Shown in pieces: positions 1 through 12,800 of a stretch of 64,000 bases of DNA. The number at the start of each line of letters is the position of its first letter. Positions within the stretch are counted from its first letter, which is position 1. This DNA is from Dichetophora obliterata (Eukaryota; Arthropoda; Insecta; Diptera; Sciomyzidae). A program made the position numbers and the translations under genes. The stretch is taken from NCBI GenBank assembly GCA_963920525.1, contig OY986439.1, positions 50,409,482 through 50,473,481 on the forward strand, in the 5' to 3' direction. The notes beneath the pieces were generated by a model, which saw only the letters and a program-made list of their open reading frames with translations, did no database searches and was not told the origin of the DNA.

Positions 1-419
1 TTATGGTGTGTTATTTTTTTATAAAAATGAATTGCTTTCATAAAATTTATAAAATCCTTACGTTATAAAAAAAAAAACTATAAGCAAATTCATTAAAATT
101 TTTTTGAGGGGGATTTGAAACACGTTCTAGCACATTGCAAGTTATTACAATCGAGTACGGAAACAGACCTAATATGTCCCAATAGATTGGCCGATTTTAT
201 CTTTTATTCTTTCTACATTTTATTCAATATAATCAAATAAATATTATTTCAATATCAGCCTGAATATCAAATCAAACCCATAAACCGTAGCATTAACTAT
301 ATCTACTTCTTGCCATGGGACCAAAGGTTATTTTAAAGTACTTCAACTGAACCGAACCAAACCGCTTCCAATAATTCCTATACAAATAATACCTTATGCT
401 TTGCTTTTAACCAGCTTAC
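1..419. other. Pvf intron sequence with the end of a MITE
   Basis: Contains the Pvf donor at 414-419. Positions 150-171 read, on the minus strand, AGGTCTGTTTCCGTACTCGA, the same terminal sequence as the element that hosts the hAT at 37358. No other coding signal is seen. Confidence 0.5.
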
Positions 420-862
420 CTCTATACACTTGCATTGGTTCTCATCGAATACGGTGCCTGTGGTGCATACCGGCGTTTCTCGACATTTACATTTACATGA
501 CTCGTAGTCCCAAATTTTATCGTCCTGCTATAAAGCAAACACAAAATAAATAAATCCAGTGAGCAAAATAAACAGAGTTTAAATCGCATTTTCAAACCTA
601 CCCCGAAACATTTATCGCGCAAATCGCTGTTCGTGCAAATACAGCGACACTGCGCCGCATCGTAGACTTGGTATGAATTGCAATCCTAAAAATGCAAATA
701 TTGTCAAATAACTTTGCACAATCACACCCACACAAACAGTATACTCACATCTTTCTTAATGCGGCAGTCGCATTTGCATCTTGTGTGCTGACTTATCAAG
801 ACATGTTCCTGGCCCTCGGCACGCATTTTCTTACCACTGCCAACGAAACGATATTTCATCAC
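420..862 (-). CDS. Pvf: Pvf exons 5-7 (749-862, 602-685, 420-524): end of VEGF domain and CxCxC repeats
   Basis: Three exons of 38, 28 and 35 codons, all phase 0, with donors GTGAGT, GTAGGT and GTAAGC and introns of 63 and 64-77 bp. Exon 5 closes the cystine knot with HTRCKCDCRIKKD. Exons 6 and 7 each hold a CxCxC unit. The remaining coding sequence is not in 1-419, where I see no Cys-rich frame after an acceptor. Confidence 0.87.
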
Positions 863-3800
863 CTTCAAAATGCAAAAAAAAAAAAAATAAGAAAAAAATA
901 TAGTAAATATTTAATGCATTCCAATTAATGCACATTTATTGTTTTCTGCTGTTACGCACTTGAAAATCAATGACCTCCTCCTCGATTGGTTGGCACGAGA
1001 GCAACGGTGAGTTGCAGCAGCCACTACAACGCTTTACGCGCGTACATTTTGGATGATAGAAAATATCTGGTTCTGTTGAGGGATTCAATGGCTCCAATTC
1101 AACGATTGCACTGTCTGGTATGCATCCGGCTGGTTTTGGTATATTTGCAGCAGCTGTGGAATTTGTTTATATTACTGTCTGTTACTTTACAATATCGGGC
1201 TATATGAACTGATGCTGCGCCTTGCACTGTGGTAACACTTACCTCTTTCAACGTTATTGCTGATTTTCTCTGCAAAGAGGCCAAATAAAAGAAACAAAAG
1301 TGAAAAATTTAATAAACTGTTAGTAAACACTTGAACTTATGATCATATGGAAAAGATGAAGGTCAGGTTTAGCATTTTTTTATTTTTTTTATTGTTAAGG
1401 CTCACAGATCAATAACAAACATAACGGAAGAGAAAAGAAGACTCTGTATGTTAAGTTTATGCAAGAAAAATTATGACCAAGTTAACATTTTTAACTTCTT
1501 ATGCAAGTTTTTTAATTCTTCCCCAACTTTAATAATGCAATTTTCAAAAATGTCTTCTTAGTGAGCGTTTACAGTTCCAAGTTTTTATTATAGAAAAAAA
1601 CTTAATTTATATAATCATCATTTGCAGCTCCAGTTGCCGATATGGAAATTCAAAATGTTCTCAAGCAGTATTTAAGCCTATTCGATTCTGATTGCAGTCA
1701 ATTTAAAGTGTTTTTGGCTCCAAATGCTGTAGTCGACTGGTTTGGACGCAGCATACGTGGTCACTCAAAAATACAAGATTATTTAAGGTAAATATTAAAC
1801 GTCTCTTCTAAAAGCCTGTTATTTTAAAAGCAATGCATTTGTTTCAATTGCAGAAATGAGGTTTATAGCGAATACGAACACGCAAATTTTGAAAAAGTTC
1901 AACATTGCGGTCCAATTGAATACAAGCCTACACACATGAAAACGTAAGATTGCAAAGATATAACTAACATTTTAAATATCAATTTTGACATCTTTTCAAT
2001 TTGACTTTGATAACAAATCATTGCAGCAAAATAATAGCTGCTAGTGATGTCGATTACATACTACCAAAGAATAGAGTAACTGGCATTAAATCACTGAAAA
2101 CCTATGCCGACAGTGATGTGGACGATGATGATGTGGATATGACGCCTTTGACGCCAGAAAAATCAGTGCAAACATCTGTTGCCATTAATGGTAGCGCTGC
2201 CATAACGCCACCAACAAGCACAACAAAAATAGAGCCTTCCGGCTCCGATACAGAATCAGAGGTGGAAGATGTGCCCAAAAGCACTGCAGCAAAACGTCTA
2301 AAGCGTTCGCATCCTTCATCGTTCTCCTATTTACGTCGCAATCAACCGACTGCAACAAAGCGCAAACTAGTCAATGACACTGGAATGCGTGCATTTTTGC
2401 TCGATGAATCAACTAACGACGAAGAAACAGGGCATATAGATAGCGTCACGAGCGAATACACAACACTAAGATATTTTGAAGCAACCGGTGTGCTACGTGC
2501 ACATAATCAAACAAAACATTCTGGTGTTGGGGGCACGCGAATGTCTGCTGCTGCCACACTGCCCTCTGCAGCTAGTCATTATAATAATGATGCCAGCGCA
2601 ACAAGCTGGGATCGGCCTGTACGCATGCGTATATCTTATAGGCAGCGCCTACAAGATGAACAAATACAATTTGCGCTCATAATTTATGAGCACATGGATA
2701 AACCAGATACGTCGATGTCAACACGCCGAAATTTAATGCTGGAATTTAGTCAACTAGCAGATGGGGAAGATGATGTCACTGATGATGATGAGGATATCGA
2801 AGTTATTGTAGAGCAACAACATGAAACGTTAATTGAGACGACATTCTTAAATTCAAGCAGCAATGAGATGGCGGCAGAAGCAGCAGCAGCTATGAATGTG
2901 ATGACCACTCCTACAAAGTTGGCTAATACACCGCCAGCCACGCCAAAACGGCGCTCGCGTTTGCCGCAAAGTCTATCTTCTATAAAACGCTACACTATAC
3001 AGCAACCAACAACAGCTTCAGCTACCACGCCGTCACCAAAACGTAGCGCAGCGCGTAGTTTAAGGCTTTGATTTGAAGTATATTCCCTCAATCTTTGAAA
3101 ACTTTTAATGCGGTCTGACTTATTTTTATTGTAGTACCAGTGAATGATTTTAAACGCATTCCCATAATTTTGTTTGCTGTCTTAATGCAAGTAATGCTTA
3201 TATTTTATCGTATCGACAATTAATACATAAATTAAATCAGTTATGGTCAGCTAGTGGCTTAATTTTTAACACAATTCTAAAAAAAATTTTAAATGCGCCG
3301 CTGCTTGCTTTCATAAAAAAGTCATTAATATAATTTCTTAGATTTTTATTGATTATAAAGAAATAAAGTTTTTATAATATGTCATTTTTTCAGATTAAAT
3401 TTTGTAAAAAAAAATTAATTAATCCGAGTCGAAGTAGTACTTTTAGTCAATTGTCCCTACGATAAACTATTTTGCTGGTCTTTACTATAAACTTGTGATA
3501 TAATCTGCTCATAATAACAAATTTATTGGCTTGCGTTTTTTAAGTTATATTGCTAAAAATTCTCTTATATATCATATAATTCAAATTCTTGAATCGACAT
3601 AATTTTGTCAGAATTTTTAAATTAAAATATTATAATATTCTTTTATTCTAAAAAGCAATTATTTCTTGGGAATATTTACTCATATTTTGATATAAATATT
3701 TTGATGCTTTGATTACTTATTTGTCTACAACTTATATGATATTTTAGACAATTTTGAAATTTTTTTCATAATTTGTATCGTGACAGAAATTTTTTTCGGC

Positions 3801-6800
3801 GACAAACAAGTTTTTATCATGTTATGAATGCATAATATTGTTTTATATAAAACCATTGAAATAGCAAGCGAGCATTTCTTTCACACTTAATTACCGATTA
3901 TAAAAAAATTTCCTTTACTCTCCTATATTTCAATAATTTTTATTTATTATGTAAGCTAGTTTTTAAAGTTTTACTTTAACAATTAAGTATGTTTTTTTTT
4001 AATTTTACTTTAGCAAATAAGTTTGAGTTTTAAACAAATCTCATATATATTTTAATAAACTTATTTTAGATAATCTACAACTTAAAAAAAGTCTTGCTTT
4101 GTATCTAATGTTTGTTTTTAAAATGCAAATCTTTTCAAAAAATCATTTATAAAAAATTTTACAAATTTAGTAAAAAATTTAGTTAGTTGCGAAACGTGTT
4201 CTGACTTTTAATTAAATTAGCTTAATTTAATGCTGTCATTAAAATTCGTGACGTTGATTGTTTGGCTCATCTCGTTTACGTGCGCAAATGTGGTAGACTC
4301 AAATTCAATTAAATCACATCACTAATGGGCATTTTATATATGAGCTTAGTCATGGGAAATTTTAAATACACTTTTTTATTTGGTTTTTTTTTTATCTTAT
4401 ACTACATATAGAAACCGCAAATAAAAATGTTATTTAAAAATATATTCTGTTCTAATTTCAGCATCGAAGTTTTAAGCCATATAAAGACTCAATTAAATGG
4501 ACACTTGCTCAATTAACATTTAAATGATTTTCAAGAAGTAATAGGGGAATTTTAGTTTGGAGAACATTAAAAAAAGAAATGTGTTTTTAAGATACTTTAT
4601 TAAACTCCTTACAAAAGAGATAAAAGCTTTATCTGTCTTTTCTCATGTTCGAAACGATGGTCTTCAAATGATTTTTGATAAAGCTACAGGGCAGAATGAA
4701 ATGGGACACAGCCTCACTGCTCATGTCCAGACGTACTTGTTAAGGATATCTCCTTCTATAAGATACAAAATCAGGTTTCAGGCAAGGTGTTCGCCTATCC
4801 TGCGATTTTGCTGACCTATCGATGTAGATGATTATCCGAGATGTTGATCTGAGACGAAGTGGCACATGACATTTAGCTTTTAAGCCAGTCATATTTTATT
4901 CCTTACAAACCTGAAAGTTGTGAAAGGATCCTTTTTGTGGGTTGTGATAAAACAAACATTTTGATATATCGTTCGATTATCTGAGATATCTAGTTTTCTA
5001 GTTTTACAAAAATTCCCATTTTTCTCAGTTAGTATCTCAAAAAAACAATCTCTTTTGATATATAAAACTTTGTTCTACTACCCATCCTTAACCGGCCCAT
5101 AATTGGCGAAACTTACGGTTTGGACAACATTCTTAAAACCGATTTTTAAAATTTGAGGTCTAAATATGTTAGTTGGCTTAATTTCACTAAGGGATCGAAA
5201 GAAATCTAATATGGGACATTTTATGATATCAAAATCATGCGGTACCATGACATATAACCCGCAAATTGGAAAAAATAGGTCGAAAATATCCCCTAGCTCC
5301 CTCGAATGACCACAAGAGAGATCAAATGTTCCAACAAGTTCAATATGTAACAGATAAATCAATGGTTGATTGCTTTTATTGAAATAAATAAAAATTAATC
5401 TATAAAAAATTAATCGAAAAACATCTGATCCAGCACCCCAAATTAAAATTCATAATAACTGCATTACCCAACTAAGAAAATGCATATTCTTTATACAATT
5501 ACATGATCCATGTTGTTTGCGTTGCCGTTTTTCCTATTTTAAGCTGCCGTTCCATTTTACGTTTTTTTTTTTTTTGTCAGTCTGCCCTTCTTTCTCTGGT
5601 TCATTAGAATACCTTAGTTTTTCTCATTTTTGATAATGTATAAAGCTCCTGGGGATGAAATATTGAAGAAATTATTGAGTTCATCCACAATTTTGCACCC
5701 ACAATATTATTTTGAATCGTTCCAATAAGGCACATTTCGCCTCCTACTAAATTGGGATACTACTTTGGCGTGGTGTAGCGGTTTAGGTTGCAATGACAAC
5801 AGACTGACGATTGGAGCCTCGGCTCCAGGGAGCCTTGAATCCCGTTAGGGTCACCCTTGGCTGTTGTGGAGCAATGAGCAAAAGCTTATCCCTAACCCTT
5901 AACTCCTGAGTCGATGGATGGTGCCCACAGAGTTTAAAGTTTGCAGCCAAGGGTAATCTGTGCTATATTTGAACATATCCCCTCTCTGACCTGGCCGAAT
6001 CAGAGAGAAACACTGGCCTTTCCATGGTATTGGGGCTCGCCATGTCCGACCTTCCTCTCCCCTTTCACCGCATAGCCTCCCGCCCTTCACCAGTTGCAAA
6101 GGGGGTGTAAGAACCAGATGTGTACACCAAACAAACGTCACAGTGGCTCGACAGTACAACCGATATCCTCCTCCAATGAGACTATTGGCAATAGTGGTCC
6201 GTTCAGCAGGAAATTCAAAGAGCGGTCATTCAATTTGGATGACATTTTGAATGATGGAAATTTTAGGAACTTAAATTTGGCACCAAATGGCACATTTTGA
6301 CCCTGTTTACCATTGAATTTTCAAAAAAAAAGTTTAAAAAAGCTACTCTACTCTGCAGCCAAGAAAGAACTTACTTGAATAGCCAGTGACAGCCAAAACA
6401 GAAGAGAACGCTAACGCATCTCTTAGAAAGATCAAGCTTTGGATAGCAAAACAGCAAGAAATAAATACGACTGATGGAACTTATTTTATATGACCAAAAT
6501 CGACAAACGGTTGCAAAAATCAATAAAAGTAAGTAAAGAAAGTGAGAAGAGACTTTTACTTAATAAGCTTTTTATGGATTGATTTTTGGAAATAGTATTT
6601 TGTGTTAATCTTTAACAAGATTATCGAATGAAATAACTTTGAATATGCATTGGAGTGGCTAATTCTTTCAAACCACTGCGCGCAACGACATGGTTTATTC
6701 ACAATGATCTCCTGAATTAATTTTGATAATTTGTTTGCAGTCTTCCTTGGTAAAACAAAAACGGGAAGCTACTCAGTGATTCGTTTCCTGGACCAAGGTC

Positions 6801-9800
6801 AGAAATTTTTTGATAGTGAGTAAGAAAATGTTATTATTTTAGCGGTGCAATATCCAAAAAGAGTTGAAGTTTCTTATAAAAAAAAATGTCATTGCTTTAT
6901 CTTAGTGAATGTTTTACCTTTAAAATGATAACAAGAGTTGCACGTAGTGATTTGAAAGAATTTCCCAGAATGCTGCATTTTAATGTGTATAGGTTTAAGG
7001 CTTCTAAGCTAAACTAGAAGTTTTTGCTCCATAAAGCATTATCTTCGATGTCAAAAATGTCAATTCACGTGAACTAGTCTAGTGAAGCAGATTAAATAAA
7101 ACCACAATGCATAAACAAAATAAATCTCTTAAAATTGTTGACTTTGGGTTTGGTTTAAAATAAAATTAAAACTTGAATACTTGATGACTTGCTAAAAGTT
7201 GCTGTATATAAAGGGTGTTTTTTATAGAGTGATACACTGCTTTATTTGACCATTCATTTAACAGCTGATAGTTGCTTTTTGTTTAGTTTGCTTTGACATT
7301 TCAGTATGGATCGACTTACATCAGAGCAACGCGTGCAAATTGTGGAAATTTTTAATAAAATTAATGGTTTTCCATGGAAAATTTTATTTTCCGATGAAGC
7401 CCATTTTTGGTTGAATGGGTATGTAAACAAACAGAATTGTCGTATTTGGAGTGAGGAGAATCCACAAGCTGTTGTCGAAACACCATTACATCTACAGAAA
7501 ATTACTGTTTGGTGCGCCTTATGGGCTGGCGGAGTCATTGGCCCATATGCCTTCAAAAACGATGGTGGTCAGAATGTTACTGTCAATGGTACACGGTATA
7601 GGAACATGATTCGAAGTTTTTTCGTACCTCAATTAGCTGGCATTAATCTTGCTGATATGTGGTTCCAACAGGACGGAGCCACATGCCACACAGCGGGCGC
7701 TACAATTGATTTACAATTCAACGAAACTTTTGACGAAAAAATAATTTCACGAAATGGCCCAATTAATTGGCCCCCAAGATCGTGTGATTTAACCCCATTG
7801 GATTATTTTCTTTGGGGTTATGTAAAGTCACTTGTCTACATCGATAAACCACAAACAATTGAACACCTGGAAATCAACATTCGAAGAGTTATCGGCGAGA
7901 TACGGCCGCAAATGCTGCGAAAAGTTTGTAAAAATTGGTGTTTCAGATTGCGCCTTGTACGCGCCAGCCGTGGCGGCCACATGGCCGAAATCATATTTAA
8001 ACATTAATGTCATAAAATATTCTATTTAATAAAGCCCGTTTCATTGATATTAAAAATATATTACTATGTTTTATTACGATTTAAACTTCATCACTCTATA
8101 AAAAACACCTCATTATATTTCTTTTAAAGTATAATTTCTATGTTACTATTAATTTATAATTAATAAAAGTTGAATTATAGAATAAGCACCTATTTTAAGT
8201 AGAAATATTAGATAAAAACATGCAACAACATGAAATTGTTGGAAGAAACACTACAATAAAAAAGGTTATAGACAAATTTGCCAAGCATCATACAGTGGAA
8301 AATTTGCCTTGAGCACGGCGACCAAAGCGTCTTACTGACACAGAAATAAGAGCTGAAGTTAGAAAAGTAAAGGCAAATCCAGCCTTCAGTGCAGTAAAAA
8401 TAGCTGAAAACATTTCACCAAAATCAGGTAAGCCAGTAAGTGCTGGCACCATCAGAAGATCACTACACAAAAATGGCTTACATTACATGGAAAAATAGCA
8501 CGTGAATAAGTGGCCTTACATATCAAATGTCAACCAGTCTAATGCTATGTTCACACTGAGCGCTAAATGCACATTTACGAACGACCCTTTACTCGTTGTA
8601 GGAGTAACGGACAAATATATATAGTAAATGCCCAAATGCGCATTTGCGCTCTGAGTGTGAATTTAGCATAAAAGTATGAATTTCGCCAAAAAAAAAAAAA
8701 ATACAAAAAATGAGGATCCAACCTTTAGGAAGAAAATTAATTTTCTTTTAATATATTTAGGAATTTAAAATATTTAGTGTTAAAAAATCTCCAAAAATAT
8801 GGTGAAGCAAGAAAAAAGCGTTTAATGATAACTGCGTTAGTTATAGTCTGGGGATGTATATCGGCATCAGGAGCCAGTAATCTCGTGTTTATCGAACCAT
8901 CAATGAAAAAGAGGACAACCTTAAAATTTTGCCGGACAATTTTGCCTCCTCTAGTGAAGAGAAATTGGGCTTATAGCAGAATTGAATATTCCAACCGGAC
9001 AACGAACCTTAGCATTCGTCCAAAATTGATAAGGAGTGGTTGCTATATCAGTCTCCCAAGGTTCTCCAGACCTTAAACCAATTGAGCACTTGTGGGAACA
9101 TCTTGTCAGAAAAAGCAGAGAAAGGCAGATTTCTTGCAAGTAAGTTCTAAAGATCGCGTTACGAGAAGAATGGAGTTAAATCTCACCTGTTTTCTTGGGT
9201 TTTTCATAAAAAACTTGTTGAGTGACTCAATGCTATGAAGATTAATGGAGGTATGGGCGTCCACAGGGGGAGTCACTTACCCCCTAGGCAGTGAACCGTT
9301 TTTAAATATCTTCATATTAAATCAAAAAGCCGTAAGCTACAATTAAAAAATTTTACGGGAGAGTCAAAAAACTTTATAAATTGTAATTGTAATTGTAAGT
9401 TGCGCTCAAACTTAGGGATTGTATAAATTTTTTAATAAAAACGTCGTTTTTAGTTTTAAGAGTGTAAAACTTAGCAGGAACACGTATTTCGTTAAGGTGC
9501 ATCAATAATCAATCAATCAAGAAGTCGACTTTGAATATATTGTAACTGATGGCTTTTTTGATTTTATATGACTACATTTTCATTATATACATATGTTAAT
9601 ATATTTTGAAGAGAACTCAGAAATACTTTTTTTAAGGTTTATTTATATGTTAATAAAGCTGAGCTAAACCATTCATGCATTTTTAAATAGTATGTTGTAC
9701 CAGTCGCAGTGATAAGTTACGATACCATTTCATTTACCCTTGTTTCACAGGCACTTTCCAATACGTATTCTTGCACTCAAAAAATGTTGTGTGTAAATAT

Positions 9801-12800
9801 TACTAATAACTTCGTCCATTCTACGAATTTTATTCGTAGTTTTCAGTCAAGAATAGGATTCGTAGATTGGACGTAGTTTGGTACATTATTACAAATATTT
9901 TATTAGTATTCGTACAAAAACAAATGTATATTGTACGAATACATTTGTAACATTTACTAATAACGAAAAAAAACATGCTATCTGAGCTGGGTTTTGAACT
10001 ATGGTTTTTTAGCTTACGGGCCACGTACTCTTTCAGTAGGCTACGTCCACATTGCAATCATACATTTCCTTATATTCGGTAATTGTTTAACAAACCAAGC
10101 TGAAAGATTTCGGTTGTAAATTTTTTAAACTCAACTAATACTAAATAGTACGAAGCCATTAGTAAATACTACGAATGTAATGGAAGAAATTACGAATTTA
10201 TTCGTACAATAAATTGAGGAATGATAAGGAATGATATCCCTATTAGTCGAAGATCATTCTTTGGAGCAACATATGGTAAGGGGCATTCAAGCCAATGACG
10301 CATATGAACTTGGACGATAAGCAAATTTATGTTTTAAAGTAATTAAACACAAGAAGAAAACAAAGTAAAATTCATTTAACAAACTAAATGTTTTCCCAAA
10401 AGTCGGCTTAAAAAATATTTTTTTTTGTCATAAAGATGACCCAATTTGGATAATTTTTTAATTTTTCGAAAACTTAATAAAATTGCTAGCAATCTTGCAG
10501 CATTTGCAAATCTTGCAAATTTAAGAAAATTGCAGCGATCTAGGTAAGGGCAAAGCTTCTAGTTTAAAAGCGAAAAAACATTAGGAAATTCTGAATAAAG
10601 TGGCTAGTTTTAGATCAAGCACTAATTTTTAAAGAATTCTAATGGTAAATTCTTGTTAAGAAAACGCTTTTATATTAGAATATCTTATAATGAAAAGTTT
10701 TTTATGACTAAAATTTAGATAGGAAATTCGATCTGAAACGATATATTTTATACTTCAAATTCACGTTTTTTAACACGCGTCCACCCATTTTGAGAATTTT
10801 CTGGATTTTTTCTCGTCACGTTCTTATATTGCATCCAGGATTCAGAATCAAGCCTTGCAGGGAGGTTCTGGAATATGTTTAGATAAAGAATGCAGCCCAA
10901 AACCCATCTATACATGTACTTCTGTATAATTATAATCATAGGTTTTGAATTAAATTTTTTTTTAAATAATTCATAGAATAGGTATGTTTCCAAACTCGAT
11001 TTTAGTAACTTGCATGCTGCTAGAACTGATGCATGTTGAAAAAAGAAATAAGTCAGTTGATGTCCATGCGGGGAACATTTCAAGAATAACGACAACTCTA
11101 ATTCTTAATTTTGCGGATTATATGGTTTTTCCTCCTAAATCCAAATCTTATTTATTTATTTATTAAATTTATTTTATATTTATTTATTTATTTAATTTAT
11201 TAAAAATAAGTTTCAGGCCGCTCGCAATTGGTTTAAAATGGTCTAAAAATCTTGATGTTTTATTAATTTAAAAAAATATATTGGGAAATTTTTGTATTCT
11301 TTCTTGAAAAGATTAAAACTTGGGGGCCTAAATAGTAATAAATGCTATCTTATTTAAGGATAAAGGAGACATCACATAATTTAATTTACTAAATTACAAA
11401 GAATATTTGTTGAAAAACTTTTTTTTTTAAATTACCTAAAAAAAACTAAATTTGAAAATGTTTCGGGGATGATACGAGAAAGATTTTATGTACACATGGA
11501 AAAAACTGTACAAACATAATTTCTTCAAATCGGCCCACCCTAGTGGTGCATTCGTTCCACAGTGACTTTTTTATTGTTAAAATTTCTATATTGCAACATG
11601 TTGCCCATCATATTGTCTTTCTAACGTGCTTTAGGTGACCAAAATCGGTTGCGAATTGACGAAATGGGAGCATTTTGTATGGTAGCAAATAAAAACATGT
11701 GAATTGTTTTACGAAAAAAAAAACGAATTAAACGAATTCTTGATTGATTTCGATGTTTTTGGATTCAGTCGAAAGGCATTTATATTGCAACATGTTGCCC
11801 ATCATATTGTCTTTCTAACGAGCTTTAGGTGACCAAAATCGGTTGCGAATTGACGAAATGGGAGCATTTTGTATGGTAGCAAATAAAAACATGTGAATTG
11901 TTTTACGAAAAAAAAAAACGAATTAAACGAATTCTTGATTGATTTCGATGTTTTTGGATTCAGTCGAAAGGTATTTTTACGTGCAACTAGTGTTTGTGAA
12001 AAAAACAAATGTCATTATTGGAATATTATTTAAATAAAAATTATAGAAACACCATTTTTTTTTATAAATTAAAGAAAAATACAAAAATTTCTTCGCTACT
12101 CGCTTCATTTTGCATTTTATCGGATTTCTTTTTATATAGCCTTATTTAACGTAAAATTCTGCTGAAATAAGTGGATTTTATTATTCATTTTCCACAAGTC
12201 ACATGGCTGTAAAAATTCAACTAATGTCGCCTCAACAAAATTCGAACACTTCACTATAAAAATAAATAAAAAAAAAAATTGTGACGATATTGAGAGTTCA
12301 GATCAGGCGCGATGGACCTTCAACATGTTTCTCTTTCAGAATTTTGTATTAAGTTTGGTTGTGCTTTTTAAGTCGTCACACTGTGTTATTTCATAAATTA
12401 CTATTGCGCTATAAATTTTGACCGATAAATACTGCTAAAAAAAATATCCTGAATCAGTCATTATTTGCCAAAATTTTTAAATTTTATAAAACGCAAACCT
12501 TTAAATATTAAATATAAACAAAAGTGAACTTATTCCACTATCAAATACATATAACGACTCATAGAATAAATCATATTGTGCACGAATTTTTAGGTGCTTA
12601 CTTTATTTTGACGCTCACAGTATTTCCCGTTTAAATTTTACCTTGTATGCCTAGTTGTGGATCGATGCTTTCCTCGGCAACAAAGCGATGTATGAAATCC
12701 GATATATCGCTAACATTATTCATTTCTTCATAAAATTCCAATGGAATCTGAAAGTAAAGGGGAATACATTTTAAAAAAATAATTGCAAAAACTGGTTACT

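Noticed and set aside
692..928. Plus-strand 78-codon frame
   Set aside because: It is antisense to Pvf exon 5, whose splice sites and conserved cysteines explain the sequence.
2476..2682. Second open frame inside the nested gene
   Set aside because: Overlaps the long exon of the nested gene in another frame with no start or codon support.
10748..11166. 115-codon minus and 60-codon plus frames
   Set aside because: Overlapping AT-rich frames on both strands, no domain, no splice or poly(A) context.
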